This document shows positions 43,331 through 54,000 of a DNA stretch of 64,000 nucleotides, in pieces (the first letter of the stretch is position 1; the number at the start of each line of letters is the position of its first letter). The stretch is from Linanthus parryae (Eukaryota; Streptophyta; Magnoliopsida; Ericales; Polemoniaceae): assembly GCA_023055425.1 (NCBI GenBank), contig JALGPY010000007.1:18176001-18240000 (forward strand), read 5' to 3'. A program made the position numbers and the translations under genes. The notes under the pieces were generated by a model. The model made no database searches, was not told the origin of the DNA, and was given only the letters and a program-made list of their open reading frames with translations.

Positions 43331-45500
43331 TAATAGGTGTGACAATGAGAGGAAATTCAGATTGAAAGTCATAAAATAAAATTTTAGAGATGCCGACGGT
43401 TCACCTTGAGATTAGGGGGGAGGGGTGAGGGAGTGAATTGGTAGACCTAATTTTAGGGTTCTCATTAAATCGATATGTCTAAACCATTCCTTGTAGGCAT
43501 GATGGAACATATCTTTTCGTAATCGTAGGCATGACTCGTTAGATCTTCTGTATTTTTTTTTATTTTTTTTCGTTCTTACAAAATGTATGTTCTTTTGTAC
43601 TCTTTTATTTTTAGTCTCGGTCTCTCGTACTGTATCAGTCTCGACATGGATCATTTTATCTTTTACAAATTTCATGTCGCATTATATTTTAGTGTTGGTT
43701 TTTGAAATAATTTTAAATAAATAATCCTTGGGCTCATCAGAATAATAGATGAGACAAGAAATTTTGAGGATGTACGCTAGGGAGGATATTCAATTATTTT
43801 GTATTTGCATCCCGTATCACTCTTATTGATGCATGTCTTTATGAATTTGTGATCTTCGGTTATTTTAGTTTTAAACTTCAAAGCAGATCCTTTTTTTATT
43901 TGTGAAATTGCTTTTCCGCCACATTGTGTCACAACCAAAGTGATTTTTCGAGGCATGCATCAAGTATACTTAATAAAAACCAGCAAGTGAAAGTGATGTT
44001 AACAAATTACGTTGAGCATTGGTGTACTACTTATGACCGAGTGCATTGACTACATGTGTTTTAGGTTTTAGTCGGCCTTGTTTGTCGATAATTAAAATCG
44101 TAGTAAATCACTATTATTTTAACATCTTTGTCGGTTTGCTGTCTTCGCAATTTTGAACTGGTCTAATTATTCAACGAGATTGTTCTTAACTACGTACTTT
44201 TCAAAGTATAAGGTTACACGTCGAATACGAAGACTTGCCGCAACTTGATTAAGTAAATATAAATAAGACGTTATCATTCACCCGATTTTATTTTATTTTG
44301 TGAAGTAGGGATCTCCTTGGAGGCACTTCCGACTCGACTTGTGGCATATTCTTATAATTTGTAAGAAACTACAGAAAAATTGTTTCATGTGAGATTAGCA
44401 TAAATATATGCTACATGTTAATCAACTATAGTTATACCAAAAACTAGTAGAACCTCCTCACTATTAGCTTACTGTTATTCTGAGGAAAATAGATGTTAAG
44501 GACTCTTCCTACCATTAAAGCTTTGAGTGTTATGTGTAACTACCAAAAAGTGAAGCTATAATGCTAAATAAAACTACTCCATGTAACATTTATTTGGTTG
44601 TTGGATAAACTATGCTATTTATAATAGGAAATGAAACATAAAAGAAAATAAATAAAATCTCCAGAAATAGTACCTGATGTTATTTCTAACACCAGTCATT
44701 GTCATCATAAGCTTTGTTGGCTCTGCTGCAGTACACAATTTCTTCTGTTATTAGTCTTCATCTATATCATACCATCATATTTCGATTTCCAGTTTTGCAC
44801 TTCTTGTCCTTTTTTTGGTTATGGCATTGCAGCATGAAGAGATCACCTAAAACTCCTAGGAGGGGCTTCGCTCCCGCTCCCAATCCTCGCTCCGGAGCTT
44901 TTAGCTCGAATTTGCCTATAATCCTCGCTCCCAAAATTCTAGAGCGCGCTTTTACCAACGCTCTGTACTTTCTTATAAATTAGCCTTGATACTTAGTTAA
45001 CAAACCTACTTCAAACTAAGTCTAACAAAATTTTCAACTAAAATGACATAGTCAACCCCTTACTGAGGTATCCCATTGTCTGACTGTACATAAAGTTCTC
45101 GTTGCTAGCACTATGTCAAGTTGAACTTTCATTACATTCTTCAATATGGGAGGTTCTATTATCATATATAAGCTTTGTAATTATTGTCACCAAATCTATC
45201 TTACACATAAATTTAAATATAATACATTTATATCTAAAATTATATTAAAAATATAATGTATATACACGCTCTCATGACGCTCTCAAACACATCATTTTTA
45301 GAATTGGTCGCTTTGGCGCTCTCGCTCCCGTTCCTGCTCTCGCTCCCGCTCCCGCTCTAGGTGACTTAGGCATAAACTCTTATGCAGCGATTTTCTTCTT
45401 TGTATCTTGCATATAAAAAGCTTTGTTAAGCAGTGAAATAAGGCAGCCTTCTCCGAGGAGAAAGTATTCATTGGGGCTTTATAGTCTGTGTTCGCAGTTT
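43331..45500. other. Spacer with a GC-rich repeat pair
   Basis: Mostly AT-rich. Around 44850-44950 and 45270-45365 there are CGCTCCCGCTCC-type words, with CACCTA at the left and TAGGTG at the right, which could delimit a small diverged element. No gene recognisable. Confidence 0.35.
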
Positions 45501-45504
45501 ACCA

Positions 45505-45812
45505 TATTCTGTCTGGTAAAAGACACTTTCACCCCCATCAAGTTTGGCATATAGACACTTTCACCCCATCAAGTTTGGGAAAGGATACTTAACAGTTCCA
45601 CTGTGCCAGATTTCCGGATACCTACACTCCCTAATTGGAACTTAGTTAGTCTAGAATGAAGGTCTGTTACTAACAACTTTGCACGTTTAGAGTATGAGTA
45701 TCCTGACATTTGGCACACTGAAGGAGTAAACGGGTCTTTCCTCAAACTGGAAGGGTAAAGTGTCTTTGTGCCCAACCTAAGGAGGTGAAAGTGTATTTAT
45801 GTCAACATGTAT
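45505..45812. mobile_element. Foldback MITE-like repeat
   Basis: The left end GACACTTTCACCCCCATCAAG is duplicated at once (45522 and 45555). The right end, inverted, reads AATACACTTTCACCTCCTTA. Interior paired words (CAGTTCCACTGTGCCAG / GGCACACTGAAGG) support an inverted-repeat element. Ends approximate. Confidence 0.5.
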
Positions 45813-46238
45813 TATTATTATTATTTTCCAAGGAGAAAAATGCTTACTAATTCATCACAAGACATTTTTTTATCCTAAGCCATTTTTTTTTAAGAAAATC
45901 ATAAGCCATTTTTAAAAGACATCAAAACCTGCATTAAGAAGCTCAGATCTGTGACTGTGAGGACACAACATATTGTGGGTCCATCAAGCATATATCTTTA
46001 AAGAGAAAGTCCCAGATGGCACATGGCTTGTATTTTAGTGAAATGTAACAGCTCAACAAATAGAAAAGTGGCATTGCAACCATCAGCAGAGATCATGAAC
46101 CTATCTCCAATCTGTGTCAACTTCCTCTTGTTCTTTTGCTTCAGAAAATGATCCTTCTAAGCTGCAGAAACCAGCAAGGTCAATTCAGTTCTGCTGTAAC
46201 TACATAGCCAGACAGTTACATCACCCTAATACTTAGTA

Positions 46239-46481
46239 CTACCTCTGGTTTTTCTCTTTCAGTTTACTTCACTTTTTGACACTATTCACTTTTGACCCAG
46301 TGATTTGTTTAGCAACAAAATACACAAATTTGGTAATCTTTGCATTATAAATTTTACTCTACAATACTACAAAAAAATTATAAAAAAATTATATTATTTT
46401 GCTATCTAAATCACCGAGTCAAAGTGACTCAATTACGGGTAAAAAGGTCAACCTAAACTGAAAGAGAAGAAACGGAGGTAG
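46239..46481. mobile_element. Stowaway-like palindromic MITE, copy 6
   Basis: TA at 46237-46238 and 46482-46483 flank CTACCTCTGGTTTTTCTC and, inverted, CTACCTCCGTTTCTTCTC. The internal arms match the family. 243 bp. Confidence 0.85.
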
Positions 46482-46810
46482 TAGGAAATATGATGAAAAG
46501 TTTAAGGTAGGCCCGTTTAGTACCATAACTAAAGAAGCTCCTGATTAGGGCTTTATGCAACAATCTATTGGGGCCAGTTTATAGCTCCAGCCAGACAGCT
46601 TCTTGATTGCATGAAAAGGACTGAAATTGAGGATTGCACCCACCACCACCAACCCAACTGGTGGTTTGTCCTAGACTAGAGGCTGATGAATCAGGGGGTT
46701 GCTAATCTAAGTTTTATGATCTGGCCCTAATCAGGAAAGAGAACATCAACCCAGGACTTCGACCGAGAGGGATGCTGCTTCGGAAAGGGCATCAGAAGAA
46801 GTCTTGCTAA

Positions 46811-47722
46811 CAGGGGCGGACCCAAGGGGGGGCTGGGGGTGGCCATGGCCCCTGCAAACTTTTTATTGCTTCCTATTATGTAGGTAGAAATTATAGAAAA
46901 TTTTGGATCCTTTAATCTTGGCCCCCTCATCTTTGGACAAAGTTCTATATTCCCATATAAATTATGAGTGAGGGAAGGCGTAAAAGTACAAATTACTTCC
47001 TGTTATATAGGAAACCTTATGGCATTGTACATACCATCGCTGAGATCAATTTTTATTAGTAGGTAATCAACGATTTAGTAGGAGATTTTACAGTAAATTG
47101 AGTAAAAAAAGGAGACGTGACTCAATAGCAGTTATTTCAAATTCTAACCAATCCCTATAATTGTGGATGCTATTCTATATGAACTGCATTAAAACAAATT
47201 CTAAAAAAGAGAAAAAATAGCATTAAACTAATCAAATTAGAGAAACGCTACTTAATAGTTCCTCAAAAGAAAACTCTACTATTCCTAAAAAAACCCTACC
47301 GAATATAATACAGAAGGCATTTGGGGTTTGTGTAATCAAAAATATTCAGGAGTCGTTCTCAATTCGTAAGTCTCCACAAATCTTCAATCTAAAAATCTTC
47401 TTAGCAATTAAATTTGTACTTTATTAAGTTTTTTTTTTGACTTTTTTCAACAATGTTAATGTTATGCTTCTTTTGCTGTATAGTTATTTTGACTGAAATT
47501 GGATATGATTCCATGAAAACTTCATTATTTGCTTGCTTTCTTGACAGCATTTTGCTATGGTTTTTGGTCGGTTGAGCATTATTTGCTGTTATTCATGATT
47601 TGTGTAATGAATGGTATTATTTTGGTTACTGATCGAAGTTAAAGGTTTAGTGACTTTGAATGTTGTGTTTTGCTGCTATGCATCTTGGCCCCCCCACTCT
47701 AGCCATCCTGCGTCCGCCACTG
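46811..47722. mobile_element. Non-autonomous hAT element, 912 bp, with 8-bp target duplication
   Basis: Identical 8-mers CTTGCTAA flank the element (46803-46810 and 47723-47730). TIRs read CAGGGGCGGACCCAAG and, inverted, CAGTGGCGGACGCAGG. Both features are hallmarks of hAT transposons. The interior is AT-rich and encodes no transposase, so movement would need an autonomous relative. Subterminal G/C runs (GGGGGGGCTGGGGGTGGCC; GGCCCCCCCACTC) are also roughly inverted. Confidence 0.9.
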
Positions 47723-47730
47723 CTTGCTAA

Positions 47731-48520
47731 GAGCATGTTTATCAGTGACCACTGCCTAGGCTCCAACATTGGCCAAAAATCACTATTAATCTTTCCAACA
47801 AGTATGGTATGCCTAGGAATGAGCTCGGCACTGCAGTGCCCTTCTCACAGCCCTCAGCCACACAAACATCCACGTGTGCACAAAATTCGAAAATAACCTT
47901 TATGAACAATGTAGTACAATTGCCCCTGCCATAACAGGTGGAACACACACGCTGAAAAATTCTGACCTAGTGCCTCACCCCATAGCCCAAGAGCCCCAAC
48001 GTGCGAACATGCATAAGGGAATACATCACCCCGTCGTAAAGGGTAGGCTCCCTTCCTCTTTTGTGATAAAGAACCCTCCATTCAAGATATGCAAGAATGA
48101 ACTGGTCCTAGGCTTCACTTCTTACATCCTTACATCAATGTCTCATTCCTCAAACTCTCATGAGAATTTGAGAATAAGGAAGTTTCTGTAATCCCAGGAT
48201 CAACAGAAGTCAGGCATGCAGAATCCAGCAGGCAAACATCAAACACTTTATGCGGATGCAACCAGAGCATGGACTTGCAGAAAATAGCTAGAAAGCATGA
48301 ACATGGATAAGAGTGCCTGACACCAGGTAGCTATCTAAAAGGCCATAATTAAAGAATTTGGAGAGGAAGACCACCCGGACTCTATCTTCCTCTGTGTAAA
48401 TTCGATTTCCAATATAGTGCTCTAACTATAACTATGAAGTTCGCAACTTAGTAGCTAAGGGAGTTACGCTACCAGTTACTTTGCCCCTTAATCTTTTACA
48501 ACCCCTTGTTATCTGTGAAT
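47731..48520. other. Spacer without recognisable gene
   Basis: Reading frames of up to 105 codons (47874-48191, +) carry no recognisable motif. Confidence 0.3.
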
Positions 48521-48524
48521 CTTC

Positions 48525-48761
48525 ACAATTTGACTTTTTTTCCCTTAACCGGATCACTTTGACCCGGTGATTTGGATAGCAAAACGATGCAATTTTTTTG
48601 TAATTTTTCATGGTTTTGTAGAGTAAAGTTTACTCTACAACATGATGCATAGATTATCAAATTCTTGGATCGTTTTACTAATCAAATCACTGAATCAAAG
48701 TGACCCAATGAATAGTGGTAATAGTCAAAACTGCGAAGCTTCAGAGAGAGAACAGAGGAAG
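48525..48761. mobile_element. Stowaway-like palindromic MITE, copy 7
   Basis: Family interior CCGGATCACTTTGACCCGG, GGTGATTTGGATAGCAAAAC, GTAGAGTAAAGTTTACTCTAC (the palindromic centre) and the right end ACAGAGGAAGTA are present. The left terminus is lost or diverged. Confidence 0.75.
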
Positions 48762-49736
48762 TATAAAATACCTTAAGTGTCACCGAGCCACAGCTTTTCC
48801 AGTGTATCCATTAATGAAAATAAGATCAAAATATCTGGACACAAATAAGGCATGTCGGCACAGAGATGAAAGTGCATCCACATTTGAAGTGTCCAACACG
48901 AAACCGTCTCTTATGCTGGAGTTTCCATGCAGGGGAGAACATAAATGAAGAGGGCATTGGTTGTTCCTTGTCAGGAGCACATATGAAAGAAAATAAGACA
49001 CCCTGCATTAAACTCTTTGCCACTGATCTCTCTTCTTACATTGAACATGAACTGACAGGGGACCTCAACTCACAACAAATGCTGAAACAGATGGCTAAAC
49101 AGATCATGATTTATTACAAGCTTCAATAGTAGAAAGCAGAAAGCTAATTCTCTTTCACTATCGCATCGAGTACTGACATTTTCAGTAGATGGTGATTGTA
49201 ATGTTTGGCAGCATGCAATCAGAGCCGGGGATCAACTTGCAGGTAAGCAAAGTAACATGAGTGAGCTTCTAGGAAGATAACAAGTAGAATGCGATAATAC
49301 GTAAAGTGAATTGATTACAAAACATACATCCAGAAAACATCCACATTGTTATATTCCCAAATATCCATGTGCAGATAAGTACAAGAATCCATGAATGATA
49401 ACCTGATATTGTTTATAAATGCTGAATTTTCAAGATAAGAAGTTCTAAACTAGTCTAGCATTGCAAAACCTTCGGCAATACTGGATTCACGATTTACTGA
49501 ATCAGACAGGAAAAGAAAACAGCAAAAATAGTCTTTATTCAATTAGAATGGAGAACTCCAGCAGAGAGTCATTACAGTCGAAGATCACTCTGTAACATTT
49601 CATACTAGGGGAGGAAAAAAGTTACATCATTAGCAACGCAAACAATCAGCACACAGATGTGGAACAAACAAACAAGGTTAAATAATGGAGCACCAAAAGA
49701 TGGCAAATAGTCAGAACCTAACCGTGTAACACCCGT
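48762..49736. other. Spacer and probable 3' UTR of BAG8
   Basis: The part nearest 49736 is probably the BAG8 3' UTR. Between 48780 and 49001 a minus-strand frame (ending DLIFINGYTGKAVAR) looks more protein-like than its surroundings, but no family was recognised. Confidence 0.35.
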
Positions 49737-51175
49737 TCAATCGGCTATTTTCAAAGCCTTCCTCTTCATAAGATCAGCTCTAGATTCCATCTTCACAGGC
49801 AATGGGGCAGAGAACGCGAAACCTCCCTCTTCTCTGTGACCGTTGCCACTGATCTCATAGCAGTCTTCCTCATCTCTGAAGTTCTTTCCCAAGTGTCCCT
49901 CCTCTCTACCATTGGTGTAAGAAGTCTTTCCATCTTCCGATTGTTCCTCTTCATCATCCTCACTTCCCTTAGAAATCACACCGACGTCTTCAACTTCCCT
50001 GAGCTCTTTCTCCTCATCGATTGAGTCACTTTCATCGCTGCTACTCGTGCTTTTACCAGAAACCGGCTCATCAGCACTTATAACCACCCTAGAGACATTG
50101 CCATTATCCGCAAATCTCACAGTTTTCTTAACTTTGGCTTCAGCCCCACCATGCTTCTTAACCAACCCCCCATTTCTATTAGATAGAGAACCACTCTTAA
50201 CATTATAGCCTTCATCTTCATCATCATCCTCCTCAAAAACCCTAGAAAACCCTTGAAGATTCTCAATTCGCGCTCTCAGTTTCTCCAGCAAAACCCCCTC
50301 CTCCCTTGCCCCAACATTAGCAGTACCCACCTTCTTTCCACTATACAAAACCCTAGTTTTGCTACCTGACCTCACGTTTCTTGAAGTTGAAAGTTCATTT
50401 CTTTTTGGCAACAGCCCATCAACAAACCCTAGAAACTTTATAATCTCTCTGCTAATTGATCTTTTACCATCCCTAATCATCGGATCACCACCCTAACAAA
50501 AAACCCACATCAGATAACCTATTAATTAAATCCAAATTAAATGAAATTAAATGAAAACCCATATCAGATGACCTATGGATTAGATGATTAGATGCAAATT
50601 AAATGAAATTACTGATTTGTTACCTGGATTGAGTCGATTTGAAGAAGCAAGTCCGTGCCTTTAAGATAGACAGCTCTCGGATCGGTTCTTGCATTTTCAG
50701 AGATTGACGATTTGAGGGTATTGAGAGTCGATTTGATAAAGGCGAGGTCTTTGAGCTGACGGAGAGTACGCGATCTGCGAACGAGGAAGTCTCTGAAGTG
50801 GGTTTGGATTGTACGCGCCGCCGCGTCGCGGAGGGAGGAGGACGAGGGAGGTTTGCGGCGGCGGAGGGAGGATTCGAGGGTGGCGATGCGGCGGAGGAGG
50901 GAGGAGACGAGGGGTTGGTCCTCCTCCGATTCGAATCCGCGTTGTTTTCGGTGGTGTGTGGGTGGTGGTGGTGGTTGGTGGTGTTGGTGGTGGTGGAAGG
51001 ATTGGGGATAGGGGGAGTGGAGGTGGGGTTGGGGAGGAGGGGGGAGGGAGTGGAGGAGTGGGTCGGGTGGTGGTGGGATACAACAGGTGGTGTAACAGTG
51101 GCAGTAACAGGCGGAGGTGGTGGTGGTGGTGGTGGCGGCGGATGGGTGGTGGTGATGGTGGTGGTGGGAGGCCAT
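49737..51175 (-). CDS. BAG8: BAG family molecular chaperone regulator 8-like protein
   Basis: Two exons on the minus strand, 51175-50624 and 50492-49737, joined in phase 0 across a 131-bp intron, encode 435 residues. The N-terminus (MASHHHHHHH, then Pro/His/Ser-rich) is low-complexity. An IQ motif (about residues 118-137, AAARTIQTHFRDFLVRRSR) leads into a BAG domain (about 138-212) that crosses the splice junction. The C-terminal half is acidic with Ser/Asp/Glu runs and ends DLMKRKALKIAD. This order is that of plant BAG8-type proteins, recalled as plastid-associated and calmodulin-binding. BAG domains bind the Hsp70 nucleotide-binding domain and promote nucleotide exchange. ATG 51175 is preferred over an in-frame ATG at 51334 that would add 53 residues. 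Confidence 0.87.
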
Positions 51176-51334
51176 GGGGAAGGGAATCTTTGGAGGAACA
51201 GAGTGGTGGGATTGGGGGGATGTTGGGGGGTTTTCACTGTGGGTTAGGAAAGGGTTTGTTTGAGGGTTTCGATCTTGGTGAAAAAAATGGGGTATATTCC
51301 AGTACTTCGGAGGCACAACATGTAACACCCCCAT

Positions 51335-51582
51335 CTTCGAGTACTGGGATTTGTCCTCCCGCTTCCTTCGCTAAGCACCGAAAAGCTCAGCAAAGAATTC
51401 AATTCTAATGGTTATGTTACAATACAAAATTAAAGAAACTGTTATTTAAACTAAACTTAATATTATAACTTTGCATAAACTGATGTGACAACCTCTAAGT
51501 GATGGCCTATTTTTTGGACTCATGCGTACTCACTTGCCAAGTATAGAAGACAGTTACGTCACGACACAAGATTACAACGAAC
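51335..51582. promoter_or_regulatory. BAG8 upstream region
   Basis: Short non-coding stretch between the BAG8 5' end and the LINE target duplication. If the upstream ATG at 51334 is not used, the leader runs into this region. No heat-shock element was identified with confidence. Confidence 0.35.
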
Positions 51583-51591
51583 ATAGAAGAC
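51583..51591. repeat. LINE target-site duplication, left copy
   Basis: ATAGAAGAC (extending to ATAGAAGACTT if the adjoining bases are counted) matches 55377-55385 exactly. On the minus strand it directly follows the A-run at the 3' end of the LINE. Confidence 0.88.
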
Positions 51592-51618
51592 TTTTTTTGG
51601 TACAAAGGAGGGGTCTAG

Positions 51619-52617
51619 GATTTGGATCCTCTCCAGTCCAAAAGCCCGTCCAGTCCCTGCAGTCCTAGCATCCTAGCCGTCCAAATTAGTAAGAGGTCAA
51701 GATGGTGACACATCATTAAAATGAAGTCACAGCTTTCACACCAGATGACTCTCTTCTCTCTTCTCCTTCCACTTTTCTCTGTGAATTCGGCGGTTTCATG
51801 TCAATTTATCCTTGAACTTATGTATTCGTCTAATTGGATCTCTCTGTATGAAAATATACTTTGCTAAACATGAAGTTATTTGTTGGAAATCCATTGAATC
51901 ACAGACATAGGACCACGATGTTTGGTTCATATCGATCCGGCAAGGAGGATTTTTCTTTCCTCCGACGACCTCCAATCCATCCCAGATCTCTACAATTACC
52001 AGATTCATAAAATTGTAAAAATTATAGTGAAATTATGAAGACGCTAATTTCATCTTTTTCGGTACCGATGAACAATCAGATATCAGCGGCTATTCTCCAA
52101 TTAAACAAATTAGAAAGAAAAAAAGTGTATTTTTGAAAGAGACATAGAGAGAGCGAGAAGAGGAGGATTCCCGTGATGGTTACCGGAGGAAGCGATGAGT
52201 CAGTTAAATGTCTTTCCTTAGGATCTGCTTGGATTCTAGCACACATACAGACACTGAACATAATGTCAGGTCTGCTAGCAGTTGACGCGAATTACTAGCG
52301 CGTATAGGAAGATAAAAACTTGTGCAAACAGTGCAGTTCAAGGACTTGAAAACAAGTTCAAGCCATTGAAGTAGATGCAGAAAGTATAGAACAAGTAAGA
52401 ATGGTGACGATGACGAACACTGCTTAACTCTCTGGGTTCTGTAATTAACTTCCAGAGAGAGAAGACGAAGAAGCAAGGGCGAGGAGGGAAATTGGATGTG
52501 GCACAGCTAGCTCATTTTAATGATGTGTCACCATCTTGACCTCTTACTAATTTGGACGGCTAGGATGCTAGGACTGCAGGGACTGGACGAGCTTTTGGAC
52601 TGGAGAGGATCCAAATC
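51619..52617. mobile_element. MULE-like element with ~106-bp TIRs, nested in the LINE
   Basis: 51619-51724 and 52512-52617 are inverted copies that differ at about one position (GATTTGGATCCTCTCCAG at each end). Long TIRs of this kind are typical of Mutator-like elements. The 9-bp flanks (GGGGTCTAG / TTTTCTAAG) do not match, so the superfamily is inferred. The 785-bp interior has no transposase. Its minus-strand frame 52204-52476 and 5'-leader-like stretches may be captured host sequence. The near identity of the TIRs indicates a young insertion, later than the LINE. Confidence 0.82.
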
Positions 52618-52628
52618 TTTTCTAAGCC

Positions 52629-53132
52629 CTAGAACAACATCATAATCTTCCCCAAGCCCGTAATGTCTATCATTAGGGGTTCTTGGCAGAAGTTAGGAGC
52701 AGAAAAAAGAAAACATTTCTCAAAACTAAGACAGGAATAATGATAAGCTAACGCGTCAGCAACCAAATTCCCTTCCCTGCAAATGTGCTGGATCTCACTG
52801 TTCGTTTCCAAGAGAAGGCTTCGAATTCTAGATATCTGATGCCAGCTGGGGTGAGTCTGAGAGGCAGTCTTAACTAAAGAGACCGCATCAAGGGAGTCTG
52901 ACTCAGTAATGGCATGATTATAACCCAGCTCCTGGAGGGCTAAGAGGCCTTCAAGGATAGCCCAAAGTTCCCCCTGCACAATTGAGCCTGTGCCCACTCT
53001 TCTTTGTAATCCCCAAATCCAGGAAGCCTTGCTATCTCTGCGAACCGCTCCAATAGCACCATAACTTTTGCTTTTCCAGTGGGCATAATCAACATTAACC
53101 TTTAGCATACCTTGGGGGGGGGGTAATTCCAT
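52629..53132 (-). pseudogene. LINE RNase H domain (RVT_3)
   Basis: The 167-residue minus-strand frame starts near a Pro-rich linker (C/G run at 53113-53121). It carries LKVNVDYAHWKSKSYGAIG (domain start, an expected Asp-Gly replaced by Asp-Tyr), GELWAILEGLLALQELG (catalytic Glu), ESDSLDAVSLV (catalytic Asp) and CREGNLVADALA. These are the RNase H signatures of plant L1 elements. The frame differs from the preceding zinc-binding segment. Confidence 0.88.
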
Positions 53133-53133
53133 T

Positions 53134-54000
53134 TTACCAGAGTGGGCTTAGCAGAGAGCTATCCTGGGATCGCTGCAAGGCTGCGGGACGTGGTCCAAAC
53201 TTGATAGTAGATGAAGCTCTCATGGTTAGGGGGGGCTTGAAAGTACTATCGTGGAGTCTGAAATTGTGCCACATCCAGGCATAGTTGACAGTAGTGGTAA
53301 AGATCAAAGCCCAATCAGAATTTGGTCTAGTACTCCATTGCTCCTTCAAATTCCGATCAACCCAGTCTCGGATATTCAAAGAGAAGAAAATGTGCCAGAA
53401 ATCTTTATGCACCAATTTCCTCCAAAGCTGGAAAACCCAGTTGCAGTCCCTAACTGCATGGATGGAGCTCTCAGGATCAGACTGGCAAATCAAACAAATA
53501 TTGGAGGGGATGATACCTCTTCTTTGCTTCAGACACTCAGTAGTCAATCTGTTGTGTCTTAGAATCCAAAGGAAGGATCTCCATCTTTGGAACCCCCTAC
53601 ATTTCCAAATTCTCTTCCAGCCTTCATCATTCATGACAGGATCTCCATTTATAATCTTATAGGCATCCGCAACATTGAATTTTCCTGAAGGCGAACCCAA
53701 CCAAGCAGTCTCGTCAACCATATCAGGGTCCTCTGAGAGGGAGACTGAGCTCAACAAATCCAGGAAAGCAGAGGGAATAGCATCCTGGAGGAGATCCAAC
53801 TTCCATCCGGTATCATTTTCCCAAAAGTGTCTGACAGGAAGGAGGAGCTCATCATCTGACAGATTCCGAATTGCCATATTAGCAAGCTTGAATTGACCTA
53901 GCCAAGAGTCCATCCAAAGCAAAGTACCACAGCCCGAAACAACAGTCTTCCCCAGGCCACTTCTAATAGCCTTTGTGCATTTCACAACATGTATCCACAC
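53134..54000 (-). pseudogene. LINE zinc-binding RT-associated segment (zf-RVT)
   Basis: The minus-strand frame contains WMDSWLGQFKL, WLGSPSGKFNVADAYK, WKRIWKCRGFQRWRSFLWILRHNRL and ICLICQSDPESSIHAVRDC, characteristic of the zf-RVT region between RT and RNase H in plant LINEs. Frame changes on both sides show it is broken. Confidence 0.88.

Noticed and set aside
44846..45365. Element bounded by CACCTA...TAGGTG with CGCTCCCGCTCC words
   Set aside because: Inverted similarity is limited to about six bases plus low-complexity GC words; not enough for a call.
50798..51408. Two long plus-strand frames (149 and 199 codons), very Gly-rich
   Set aside because: They are antisense to the His/Pro-rich first exon of BAG8; GC-rich repeats such as GGTGGTGGT leave several frames open. 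No domain is present.
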